Below are positions 24,452-30,928 of a stretch of 40,018 nucleotides of DNA, piece by piece. This stretch comes from a virus. The first letter of the stretch is position 1; every line of letters begins with the position of its first letter. Position numbers and translations under genes: made by a program. The notes under the pieces are model-generated. The model ran no database searches. It had not been told where the DNA came from and saw only the letters and a program-made list of their open reading frames with translations. The stretch lies in IMG/VR virus record IMGVR_UViG_3300009156_000053, positions 1 to 40,018 of that record, one strand, 5' to 3'.

Positions 24452-24726
24452 TGGACCCCACCGTCCCAAGCACCAATGCGCTGCTCACCTTTGGTGGGCT
24501 GACGGTGTTCGTGACGGCCGTGACCGAGATCATCCTGCGTGCGTGGCGTCCTGCACCCGCCACGCAGGATCGGTTCGGCCCCCTGCTCGCGCTGGTCGTG
24601 GGCGTGGTCGCCGCTGTGGCCGCTGCCATCTGGCTCAACGACGACGTGTTCCAAGCACTCATTCTTGGCGTGCTCGTGGCCTTCGCTGGCATGGGTCTGC
24701 ACGACACAGCCAGTACGGTGGCGTGA
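24451..24726 (+). CDS. holin-like membrane protein
   Basis: This 91-residue protein has two or three predicted membrane spans: LLTFGGLTVFVTAVTEIIL, FGPLLALVVGVVAAVAAAIW and ALILGVLVAFAGMGL. A basic/polar loop separates them (RAWRPAPATQDR). Size and topology fit holins, which permeabilise the membrane at the end of infection. It lies between the peptidase and glycosidase genes, the expected lysis context. AAGGAG sits close upstream of ATG 24451. Confidence 0.7.
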   Translation: MDPTVPSTNALLTFGGLTVFVTAVTEIILRAWRPAPATQDRFGPLLALVVGVVAAVAAAIWLNDDVFQALILGVLVAFAGMGLHDTASTVA

Positions 24727-25505
24727 CCCGACACGGGGTCGCCATACTCGCAGGAGTCAACGACCCCACACTCGAGCGCACCATTCCACCGCTGGACGCA
24801 TGGGCAGCCAAGAGCCGCATGCCCGAGGTGTTCCCCGTGTGGGTGGGATACCGCAACAACGAGTGGCCGTTGGACACGCGTCTGCTGGCGGCGCTGCGCC
24901 AGCGCGGGGTGGAGCCGGTCATATTCCTGGAGTCCACAGGAGTCCGCTACGACGCCATTCTGGCGGGAACGTACGACCAGTCCTTGACGGCGCTGGCGCA
25001 CAAGGCAGACGGTCTGGTGGTCCGGTGGGACCAAGAGCCCAACGGCACCGGAGCGGGGTTCGAATGGCAGCGGGAACCCAAGCGCAGCCTGTATGTGAAG
25101 ACCTTCCAGTACGTGTCTGCCTTGCTCCGGGGCGTTGCCAACATCCGCATGTTCTACTGCCCCGTGGGACGTGGTGCGCGTGACAACGACATGCCCGACT
25201 ACTACCCCGGAGGGCAAGCCACGCAGGTGGTCGGCTTCGACCGATACAGCAGCGCCGCCTATGGCAAGTTCCCCTTCCAGCAGTGGGACTACGCCTTGGA
25301 CTACTGGCAGACCCGCACCCCCAAGAAACCCATATGGGTGGGGGAGTGTGGTCGCACGTACGGCCTCCCACGCAGCGCGCGCTGGCTCAAGGAGACCGAG
25401 CAGCGCCGGGTGGACACATGCATCGTCTTCGACATGCTGCTGCCGCAGTTCGACGACGACTGGCGCTGGACACCCACCATGTACCGCGCCTTCAAGGACA
25501 TGTGA
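24723..25505 (+). CDS. TIM-barrel glycoside hydrolase, GH26-like
   Basis: This 260-residue protein has the spacing of a (beta/alpha)8 glycosidase resembling GH26. The motif VVRWDQEPNGTG provides the likely acid/base E105, where GH26 enzymes have HExN. VVGFDRYSSA corresponds to the later GxDxY strand. KKPIWVGECGRTYG provides the likely nucleophile E208. No signal peptide or binding domain is present. GTG 24723 overlaps the holin stop as GTGA. In this place it may cut host cell-wall polysaccharide together with the C39-like peptidase. Known GH26 enzymes act on mannans and related beta-glycans, so an envelope polysaccharide such as mannan or arabinogalactan-type material is a possible substrate; peptidoglycan is less certain. 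Confidence 0.68.
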   Translation: MTRHGVAILAGVNDPTLERTIPPLDAWAAKSRMPEVFPVWVGYRNNEWPLDTRLLAALRQRGVEPVIFLESTGVRYDAILAGTYDQSLTALAHKADGLVVRWDQEPNGTGAGFEWQREPKRSLYVKTFQYVSALLRGVANIRMFYCPVGRGARDNDMPDYYPGGQATQVVGFDRYSSAAYGKFPFQQWDYALDYWQTRTPKKPIWVGECGRTYGLPRSARWLKETEQRRVDTCIVFDMLLPQFDDDWRWTPTMYRAFKDM

Positions 25506-25508
25506 ACG

Positions 25509-25898
25509 GTGCCGTGGGCGCCGAAAGCCCACTGCCGGGAGTGTAAGACCGGCTATGTGAGCAAGGGCGGGCTGTGCCGCGTGTGTGCTGCAGGACGCTA
25601 TCCCACTCGGTACCGCACGCTGGCAAGACACGCCCTCCGGGAGTGGGTGCTGGCTCATGGGTGGGTGTGTCCAGGATACCGAATACCTGCTCACGCTGTC
25701 GGCCCCGGCGCGTTGACGGTGGACCACATTCGCCCGCTCGCCCGTGGAGGGCAGGACACCCCGCAGAATCTAGCCGTGCTCTGCCGCCCCTGCAACAGCG
25801 CCAAGCAGGCTTTGGCTCCAGGCGCGTCCAAGGCCCAAGACGCCACTCCACCCCCCGGTACGGTGCATGCACCCAAGCGCACCCCAAACGGGCGGTAG
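25509..25898 (+). CDS. HNH endonuclease with zinc-binding cysteines
   Basis: This 129-residue protein has a clear HNH signature. LTVDHIRPLARGG contains the metal/catalytic D72-H73, TPQNLAVLCRPCN provides N88 and the C92/C95 pair, and NSAK closes the motif at N96-K99. An N-terminal pair C9/C12 and C23/C26 suggests a second zinc site. HNH enzymes assist packaging in many HK97-like phages, where they usually lie beside the terminase. Here it is the last gene of the late block, about 25 kb from the terminase. A free-standing homing-type nuclease is the alternative. Confidence 0.88.
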   Translation: MPWAPKAHCRECKTGYVSKGGLCRVCAAGRYPTRYRTLARHALREWVLAHGWVCPGYRIPAHAVGPGALTVDHIRPLARGGQDTPQNLAVLCRPCNSAKQALAPGASKAQDATPPPGTVHAPKRTPNGR

Positions 25899-25931
25899 AG
25901 CCAGCAGGACACGCTGTGAGTTTGTGGGTTT

Positions 25932-25948
25932 GGGCGCCGTGGGCGCCC
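25932..25948. terminator. hairpin 1 between converging operons
   Basis: GGGCGCC (25932-25938) and GGCGCCC (25942-25948) form a perfect 7-bp stem around a GTG loop. It lies between the convergent HNH gene and the leftward block. There is no U-tract on either side, so it may slow polymerase or assist the second hairpin rather than terminate alone. Confidence 0.45.
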
Positions 25949-25984
25949 CACAGGCGCCAGCCAGCGCAACTCCGGGCAACTCAA

Positions 25985-26020
25985 AGCGCCCCCCCGTGCA
26001 TGGGCGCACAGGGGGGCGCT
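25985..26020. terminator. hairpin 2, probable bidirectional terminator
   Basis: AGCGCCCCCC (25985-25994) pairs with GGGGGGCGCT (26011-26020). Inside, GTGC (25996-25999) pairs with GCAC (26006-26009) around a six-base loop. The result is a very stable hairpin exactly between the converging transcription blocks. The lack of a T-tract on either strand is common for terminators in high-GC phages. Confidence 0.65.
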
Positions 26021-26040
26021 AAGGCGGCGTGTCGCCGGGG

Positions 26041-26295
26041 TTACGTCTTGTTCTTGCTCAGGTATTCCGTCATCTCCTCTAGCGTCTCGGGGAGGAGGAC
26101 GTGTTCGCTTTCAGGTGTGACCACCTTGATGGCACACGGCACGCACAGAATGCGACTGTTGGCTGGCTTGCCCCGGAACGTGCCGAGGCTGATGTGAACG
26201 CTTTGGCCGCAGTCGGCGCATTCCTTGATGAGGGAGGCCACATGCGGTGGCCCCCACTTGGTCGGGTTGCAGATGACGACGGTGTCTTCGGTCAC
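26041..26295 (-). CDS. small CxxC protein, last gene of the leftward block
   Basis: This 84-residue protein has two cysteine pairs, ECADCGQ and LCVPCAIKV, separated by about 22 residues, a probable zinc ribbon. The C-terminal 20 residues are acidic and helical (LPETLEEMTEYLSK). The start overlaps the preceding gene's stop as ATGA. Function unknown; possibly a regulator or host-takeover factor. Confidence 0.6.
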   Translation of the reverse strand: MTEDTVVICNPTKWGPPHVASLIKECADCGQSVHISLGTFRGKPANSRILCVPCAIKVVTPESEHVLLPETLEEMTEYLSKNKT

Positions 26296-26570
26296 ACTTC
26301 ACCGCCTAGCGCGGTATGGAACGCGTCGATCTCGTCGTCTAATAGGTGCCGCATCTCCGAGCGGATAGTCGAGTAGTCGTCGCCTTCGTCGGAGAAGAAC
26401 TCCAACTCGTTCTGGAGGAAGTCATCGAACCGTTTGGCTGCGGCGGTCAGGGTGCGGACGGCCTTGATGAGCGCAGCGGCGTCGTCGCGTGTCCACATCT
26501 GCATGTGAGCGCCGAGGCGCGCCTCGATGGCCTCGAGGTCGGCGTCGGAGAGGGGCGTGTATTCGGTCAT
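26292..26570 (-). CDS. small acidic helical protein
   Basis: This 92-residue protein is almost entirely helical, with LSDADLEAIEARLGAHMQMW, AALIKAVRTLTAAAKRFDDF and an acidic end (SEMRHLLDDEIDAFHTALGG). The start is ATG 26570, overlapping the upstream gene's stop. The opening TPLSDADLEAIEARL pattern occurs in many small phage proteins of unknown function. Confidence 0.6.
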   Translation of the reverse strand: MTEYTPLSDADLEAIEARLGAHMQMWTRDDAAALIKAVRTLTAAAKRFDDFLQNELEFFSDEGDDYSTIRSEMRHLLDDEIDAFHTALGGEV

Positions 26571-26923
26571 ACGCGGGCCGCGTAGTACGAGTTCGTGATA
26601 TTGGTGACATGGGTCCAGCCCCACTCGTCCTCGACGAACTGGCGGTACATAGACCAGTCGAGGTCCATGGTGGTGTTGACGTTCATCTCCAGCATGCCGA
26701 TCAACTGGTCGTAGTCGGCGGTGTGGTCCTCCGGCACGGGGTGAGGAGGAATACGGTCGAAGGACTTGCCATTCTGGGCCTTGCCTAGTTGCTCGTCGAA
26801 CCACTCGCGCATGGCCTGTTCGTAGCCAGCCCACGCCTTTTCGAACTCGGCCCGGTGGAACTCGCGGTTGTTCTGCACCTTCTCGAGCAGTTCGGCCACA
26901 TTGACCGTGATGTCGATGTTCAT
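26567..26923 (-). CDS. hypothetical protein
   Basis: This 118-residue protein begins MNIDITVNVAELLEKVQNNR and contains a long helix rich in Glu and Trp (EFEKAWAGYEQAMREWFDEQ). A Tyr/Trp-rich acidic end follows (SMYRQFVEDEWGWTHV). ATG 26923 overlaps the upstream stop as ATGA. No family is recognised with certainty; similar short proteins are common in actinophage early regions. Confidence 0.58.
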   Translation of the reverse strand: MNIDITVNVAELLEKVQNNREFHRAEFEKAWAGYEQAMREWFDEQLGKAQNGKSFDRIPPHPVPEDHTADYDQLIGMLEMNVNTTMDLDWSMYRQFVEDEWGWTHVTNITNSYYAARV

Positions 26924-27405
26924 GGGTACACCATCGTCCCGACCGCGATCCTGCGGAACCGGGCCTCGTCGTACTTGATCATGAGGACCTTGGCTGCCAT
27001 GACGTCGTACTTGGGTACCATCTCCTCCGGTGGCAGGTGGTAGTACGACTTCCACCCCGAGTCCGTGCGGGGTCCTTGAATGGCGCACCAGTAGCGGTGC
27101 TTGGAGCCGTTCTTGTACTCGAACACGCCGCTGGTGTCCACCCGGAAGGTGCCGCCAGCGCTCCCTGCCACCGTCACGTAGCCGAGGTGTTTCAGTTCAC
27201 GACGCTGGCCGGTGTCCAGTACCGACTCAAGTAGGTCCTTGCTGCGCTCTTTCGCCGCCCAGACGCGGTCTTCGTATGACGTTAGGGCCACGTTTCGTCT
27301 CCCTTGCAGGTACGCCATCGCCAACAGGCCGCCGACGATGCCGATGGGTAGGGGGGCGAGCACCCACAGGAGCTCGCCCCCGACGCGTAACGCGTCGTCC
27401 AGCAA
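26920..27405 (-). CDS. membrane-anchored protein with a phage-conserved C-terminal domain
   Basis: This 161-residue protein starts at TTG 27405. A single membrane span (about residues 12-34, VLAPLPIGIVGGLLAMAYL) is followed by a charged helix. The C-terminal domain begins LGYVTVAGSAGGTFRVDTSG and continues to LPPEEMVPKYDVMAAKVLMI with KYDEARFRRIA. This VxGSxGGxYRI...LPxxDxxxAxxLMLxxDExxF arrangement recurs in phage and virus proteins of unknown function. It would face the cytoplasm or periplasm depending on topology. Confidence 0.55.
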   Translation of the reverse strand: MLDDALRVGGELLWVLAPLPIGIVGGLLAMAYLQGRRNVALTSYEDRVWAAKERSKDLLESVLDTGQRRELKHLGYVTVAGSAGGTFRVDTSGVFEYKNGSKHRYWCAIQGPRTDSGWKSYYHLPPEEMVPKYDVMAAKVLMIKYDEARFRRIAVGTMVYP

Positions 27406-27407
27406 GG

Positions 27408-27674
27408 TCAGCCGCCAGCCATGGGCACCGCCATGACGATGCGTTCTGCCTGCGGGTCGAACTCGCGCAGTTGGGTGCCCTTGCGCTCACCGGACTTGGT
27501 GAGCGTGGGCGCCACCGCGTAGGCGAAGTAGCCGAGCGCGAGGTGCTTGTCGAATATGGCCTTGGCCTCCTCTACGGAGACGTAGCCCTCTTCCTTGTGC
27601 TCGGTCTCGACCTCGGACCACTGGACCTCGGTGTGGCCCTTGGCATCCATCAGTTGCAGGACGTGCTTTGCCAC
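27408..27674 (-). CDS. conserved small phage protein
   Basis: This 88-residue protein carries HTEVQWSEVETEHKEEGYVS, VEEAKAIFDKHLALGYFAYA and the end FDPQAERIVMAVPMAGG. The combination of a FDxHLxxGYxAY segment and a C-terminal FDPxAxxIxMxPxxxGG is a recurrent actinophage protein of unknown function. GTG 27674 is preceded by AAAGGGGAACC and is preferred over the longer TTG 27689. Confidence 0.62.
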   Translation of the reverse strand: MAKHVLQLMDAKGHTEVQWSEVETEHKEEGYVSVEEAKAIFDKHLALGYFAYAVAPTLTKSGERKGTQLREFDPQAERIVMAVPMAGG

Positions 27675-27717
27675 GGTTCCCCTTTCCAAATCCTTTCTAG
27701 CAGGCTCGGTGGGCGCG

Positions 27718-27927
27718 TCACTCCATAGGCGCCTCCTTTTCGCGTGCCTTCTTGACGGCGATAAGAGCCAGCACCAAGCGGCGCTGGTCGGGCGTGAGCT
27801 CGTCGAGGCGTGCCACGCGCCTCAGTCCTGGAGTGCGATCATCACCACCAGTACGATCACCGTCGCCACCACCAGTGCCACCACCCACGGGGCCAGACCC
27901 GGCTCCGGGTTCACGCTGGTCCGTCAT
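27718..27927 (-). CDS. small Gly/Asp-rich protein
   Basis: This 69-residue protein has a disordered Gly/Asp-rich first half and a helical second half (VARLDELTPDQRRLVLALIA). The start overlaps the upstream stop as ATGA. The LTPDQRRLVLAL helix is typical of small phage proteins, but no role is known. Confidence 0.5.
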   Translation of the reverse strand: MTDQREPGAGSGPVGGGTGGGDGDRTGGDDRTPGLRRVARLDELTPDQRRLVLALIAVKKAREKEAPME

Positions 27928-28436
27928 GAAATGGTGGGCGACGTGCTGACGTGCCCGTCGCTAAAGAACGTGATATAGGTGCGCCCACCGCGCGACACTG
28001 GACCAAAGCTCACCTCATAGGCAGCGCCAGCGGCGCGGTCACCGTCCCCCAAGTACCACGTCCCGCAGCGTGTCAAGCGCAGTGTCACCACGTAGGCGTA
28101 GTCCTGCCAGCACTCTGTGCTGAGAATGCGCCATGCTCCACTGGGGTATTTGTCATAACTGACCTCCACCTTGAATTGCCACATGAAGTTCCCGACGCGC
28201 CACTTCCAGTAGCCGTCGTCTTCGACTTGGGCGGCGTGGTAGCCCACCGTCCGGACACGAATGCGGCACTTGCGGCGCCGCTGCTCAAAGGTGTAGCCCT
28301 CGTGCCGGAGGGCGTGCATGCAGGTCCTGTCGACCGGCGTGGCCGCGCTGACGTGGGGCGGGACGAACACGCCCAGTAGCCCGAGCAACGCGAACCCGAC
28401 CAGCAGCACCAGCAGCAGTAGGGCGAGGCGTCTCAT
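27924..28436 (-). CDS. secreted or membrane-anchored protein of unknown function
   Basis: This 170-residue protein begins MRRLALLLLVLLVGFALLGL, a clear signal peptide or membrane anchor ending near VSAATPVD. The rest contains four cysteines and many aromatic residues (RVGNFMWQFKVEVSYDKY; WQDYAYVVTLRLTRCGTWYL). ATG 28436 overlaps the upstream stop; the longer in-frame start would hide the signal at an unusual distance. A phage-encoded exported early protein could act at the envelope, for example in superinfection exclusion, but this is conjecture. Confidence 0.6.
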   Translation of the reverse strand: MRRLALLLLVLLVGFALLGLLGVFVPPHVSAATPVDRTCMHALRHEGYTFEQRRRKCRIRVRTVGYHAAQVEDDGYWKWRVGNFMWQFKVEVSYDKYPSGAWRILSTECWQDYAYVVTLRLTRCGTWYLGDGDRAAGAAYEVSFGPVSRGGRTYITFFSDGHVSTSPTIS

Positions 28437-28663
28437 TGCACCAGCACCCCTTCCCGTTCGGCCGAATGCTCCGTGTGCTTGGGAAGTTCCCATGGGTCTT
28501 CCCTGCGGTAGATGCCGTCACGGGTGGGGTTGCCGCACCAGCAGCAGCGCTCCCGCTTGCGCTCGCTCTCGATGAGCCGCACTGGACTGCGGCGCGGGTT
28601 GATGGCGAACCAGCATTGGTCACAAATGGGGTGGTTATACCCCTCGCTCCTGTTCCTGGACAT
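28433..28663 (-). CDS. small zinc-binding protein
   Basis: This 76-residue protein has CDQCW (about residues 14-18) and ERCCWCGNPT (about 39-48), a probable single zinc site. It ends in GIYRREDPWELPKH. The spacing HPICDQCWFAINPRRSPVRL followed by CCWCGxxTxxGIYxRxDP is familiar from many actinophage early proteins. AAAAGGGGAG lies just before ATG 28663, a strong ribosome binding site of the type repeated in this block. Confidence 0.68.
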   Translation of the reverse strand: MSRNRSEGYNHPICDQCWFAINPRRSPVRLIESERKRERCCWCGNPTRDGIYRREDPWELPKHTEHSAEREGVLVQ

Positions 28664-28913
28664 GTGCTCCCCTTTTGCCTGTCTTCATCTCAGCCAATGT
28701 GCTGACCGTACCGGTCCACTCGAGCCACACGTATATGCCCTCATCCTCCTTGTGGGTACGAAGCCGATAGCCCTTGGTGCGGACGAACTGGCTGACATAG
28801 CCGAGGCGTCCGCTGCTGAATGAGTCGTCGAGCCACACCATCTCCCCGTCGTCGAGGAGTTGGTGGAGCAAGGCGGGCGCGAAGCCCCGGCCCGCGTTGG
28901 TGTTCTGGCTCAT
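28635..28913 (-). CDS. hypothetical protein
   Basis: This 92-residue protein overlaps the next gene by 29 bases and starts at ATG 28913 within the end of the ParB-like gene (ATGA). It shows FAPALLHQLLDDGEMVWLDD, GYVSQFVRTKGYRLRTHKED and a basic tail. The beta-strand-rich middle may form a small barrel. No family recognised. Confidence 0.52.
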   Translation of the reverse strand: MSQNTNAGRGFAPALLHQLLDDGEMVWLDDSFSSGRLGYVSQFVRTKGYRLRTHKEDEGIYVWLEWTGTVSTLAEMKTGKRGAHVQEQERGV

Positions 28914-29716
28914 TCACCTGTCTCCACTCGATGACTGGGAAGTTGCTTGGCTGGCGAGAGCCGGGTGTTGTACGTGAGCCGTATGGCCTCGGTCACGGTG
29001 GTATGGCCGGTACTCTGCACACTGCCGCGCTCCGCGATGATCTCTTGGGCAAGCCGGTTCAGCGTGCTCGGGCTGGTGTTCACCATGACCTGCGCGAGCC
29101 GTGCCCGGTCGTAGTTGGGGTGCGGCCGGTACGACTTGATGAAGTGGGCGAGGGCATGCAGGACGGTGCCATAGAAACGGTTCTTGTCGACCGTCCAGTT
29201 GGTCACGATGAGGTCCAGCACCTCCCCGAGCAGGTCCGGCCCCATCTCATAGACGCGCATGAGCGCCCCTACGGCCTGGATGTCGTAGTCCGGCCCTTGG
29301 CCCATGGTCAGGCCACGGCTGTACACGTCGTGCTGGACGCCGAGCGCCACAGGGTCCCGCGCGGTCACTTGTGCGCGGAACAAGTCCAACACGGTCATGT
29401 TCCGGCGGTTCTTGTTGAACCGAATGAACAGGCTGGCTTCGTCCACTTGGCTCAGGTTCTGTAGCACCGTGGCGTCGGCATACTCCACGCCCAGTTCTCG
29501 CATGGCTGCGACCCTGTGGCCTCCGTCGAGACACCACAGCGCATTGCCCCGGTGGCTCACCACCAGCACTCCTGCCAGCAGCGGCTCCCACCCGCGCACC
29601 AGTTCGCGCACGAACTCGGGCTTGGGCTGCCGCTGGTATTCGCTGTCCATGCGGACCCGCTCCACAGGGACCTGCCGGTAACTCTTGACGATGGGGTACT
29701 GCTCCACACCCCCCAT
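28910..29716 (-). CDS. ParB/sulfiredoxin-fold protein
   Basis: This protein of about 268 residues has a ParB-like nucleotide-binding domain in its first third. VPVERVRMDSEYQRQ is the opening strand and loop, and ALWCLDGGHRVAAMRELG contains the DGxHR signature at residues 64-68. RFNKNRRNMTVLDLFRAQVT follows, typical of phage ParB-like proteins that lack a partition partner. The rest is helical. ParB-fold proteins in phages can have CTPase or nuclease activity, and some occur in DNA-modification gene clusters. ATG 29716 is chosen because 61 bases separate it from the upstream stop; GTG 29707 is an alternative. Confidence 0.75.
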   Translation of the reverse strand: MGGVEQYPIVKSYRQVPVERVRMDSEYQRQPKPEFVRELVRGWEPLLAGVLVVSHRGNALWCLDGGHRVAAMRELGVEYADATVLQNLSQVDEASLFIRFNKNRRNMTVLDLFRAQVTARDPVALGVQHDVYSRGLTMGQGPDYDIQAVGALMRVYEMGPDLLGEVLDLIVTNWTVDKNRFYGTVLHALAHFIKSYRPHPNYDRARLAQVMVNTSPSTLNRLAQEIIAERGSVQSTGHTTVTEAIRLTYNTRLSPAKQLPSHRVETGE

Positions 29717-29777
29717 GTCGGCGAGCCCGCCGCCGGAAATGCCATGGCGAGGTGGATTCGTGGCGGTGTGTACACGC

Positions 29778-30119
29778 TCACTCCCGCGTCCTGTTGCCAA
29801 CGCCCTTTTCCTCCTTCACGGTGACGTAGCCCAAGGCACGCGCATGGCCCGCGACCGCTTCGTCCCATGTGCTGTACCGCTCGGTGTATTCCTCGTCCAG
29901 TGGTGCGTCCGCTATGCCCCGCCAGAAGATCATGGTCTCGAATATGTGGGGTGGACCACCGGGCTCCCAGTTGTGGTCCAACCCCAAGAACACCGTGCTG
30001 ACCCACCACGGGCCAACGCGTGTCTGCTGCACCACCCGGCCGGAGAAGTCCGCTAGGGACCACTCCTCCAGCGGGCACTCCACCACCGTGTGGTCTGGCA
30101 GCAGTCGGTAGGTCCGCAT
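29778..30119 (-). CDS. conserved phage/bacterial protein of unknown function
   Basis: This 113-residue protein contains VSTVFLGLDHNWEPGGPPHI, FETMIFWRG and ERYSTWDEAVAGHARAL. This block (VSTVFLGLDHN...PPxxFETMxF...RYxTWxEAxxGH) is widely conserved among actinophages and bacteria without known function. The N-terminus MRTYRLLPDHTVVECPLEEW also fits the family, which fixes the ATG 30119 start. It could be a small enzyme-like fold, but no catalytic set is obvious. Confidence 0.68.
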   Translation of the reverse strand: MRTYRLLPDHTVVECPLEEWSLADFSGRVVQQTRVGPWWVSTVFLGLDHNWEPGGPPHIFETMIFWRGIADAPLDEEYTERYSTWDEAVAGHARALGYVTVKEEKGVGNRTRE

Positions 30120-30121
30120 GA

Positions 30122-30232
30122 CTAGAACACCAGATAGTGGATCTTGCAGAGGTTGACCGCGTACACCGGCTTCGTGCAGCGAGTGCCACGCCGGGTGCGA
30201 GCCACGCACGTCGCCTTTGGCACCTTCTCCAT
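30122..30232 (-). CDS. 36-residue zinc-knuckle-like protein
   Basis: The protein has the pattern CVARTRRGTRCTKPV followed by LCKIHY. The C...RRGxRC...P...CxxH arrangement is a known small zinc-binding motif of phage and bacterial mini-proteins. The ATG at 30232 overlaps the previous stop by one base (TGATG). Its small size means it would be missed by length-based gene calling. Confidence 0.6.
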   Translation of the reverse strand: MEKVPKATCVARTRRGTRCTKPVYAVNLCKIHYLVF

Positions 30233-30645
30233 CAGTGCATCTGCTCCCGTGGTAGTTCCGGCAGTTCCTCTATGGAGTCCTTGGTGACCACCAAGGTGGT
30301 CTCGCCCACGCCCACCCGCTGTGCGCTTTCGCTGTCGGTGAGGAACATGCCCTCCGGAATGGACCCCATGGGGAAGAACCCCGCCTTGAGGGCTGCTTGC
30401 GAGAGGATGCCCGCGAACTTGAGCACCACCTTTTCCAGCAGCCGCATGGTTTGCTCGTCGGTCAACTGCACGGCCTCGTCTGGCAGGCGTGCCGCATAGA
30501 TCTGCGTCGACTCGACCAAGTCCTGGTGCAGGTAGGTGAACATGCGCTCGTCCTCTTCGCCGTCTGGCATGACCACCGCACAGGCCACCTTCATGTCGAA
30601 CCGCACCCACGGCACGTCCTTGAGGGCCTTTTCGTCGTCAGCCAC
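30232..30645 (-). CDS. hypothetical protein
   Basis: This 137-residue protein starts at GTG 30645, overlapping the preceding gene by eight bases. It has a beta-rich first half (VPWVRFDMKVACAVVMPDGE) and a helical middle (LTDEQTMRLLEKVVLKFAGI). The C-terminal half contains SQALKAG-like and GETTLVVTKDSIEELPEL segments. No family recognised; position places it among genes just downstream of the AAA+ ATPase. Confidence 0.55.
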   Translation of the reverse strand: MADDEKALKDVPWVRFDMKVACAVVMPDGEEDERMFTYLHQDLVESTQIYAARLPDEAVQLTDEQTMRLLEKVVLKFAGILSQAALKAGFFPMGSIPEGMFLTDSESAQRVGVGETTLVVTKDSIEELPELPREQMH

Positions 30646-30850
30646 GGTGCTTGGTCTGGTGGTCGACGGCTTGCTGTAGACGCTCGACACGCTCGGTGAG
30701 TTCCAGTAGTGCGTGCCCAAGAGCCAGTGTCAGCAGAATGCTGGCGTACTGGTAGTCGGCCTTGGTCTTGCGCTTGCTGGTCTCGGCTTGGGTCTGGACG
30801 GCCGTGCTGGCGCTCGCCAGCAGTTGCTCCGCCTGTTCCTTATGCCCCAT
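30638..30850 (-). CDS. small helical protein
   Basis: This 70-residue, alpha-helical protein (EQAEQLLASASTAVQTQAET; ASILLTLALGHALLELTERV) may form a coiled coil. AAGGGGAACTGGA lies immediately upstream of ATG 30850, again the repeated ribosome binding site style of this block. Function unknown. Confidence 0.58.
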   Translation of the reverse strand: MGHKEQAEQLLASASTAVQTQAETSKRKTKADYQYASILLTLALGHALLELTERVERLQQAVDHQTKHRG

Positions 30851-30877
30851 TCCAGTTCCCCTTTGCACTCGGTAGGG

Positions 30878-30913
30878 GGCCGGGGTGGAGTCGGGAGCGG
30901 CCCCACCCCGGCC
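30878..30913 (-). terminator. stem-loop downstream of the AAA+ gene
   Basis: GGCCGGGGTGG (30878-30888) pairs perfectly with CCACCCCGGCC (30903-30913), an 11-bp stem with a 14-base loop. It sits in the 78-base gap between the AAA+ ATPase stop and the next start. It may partially terminate leftward transcription or stabilise the upstream mRNA. No U-tract follows. Confidence 0.5.
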
Positions 30914-30928
30914 AGAAGAGGAGAGCGG

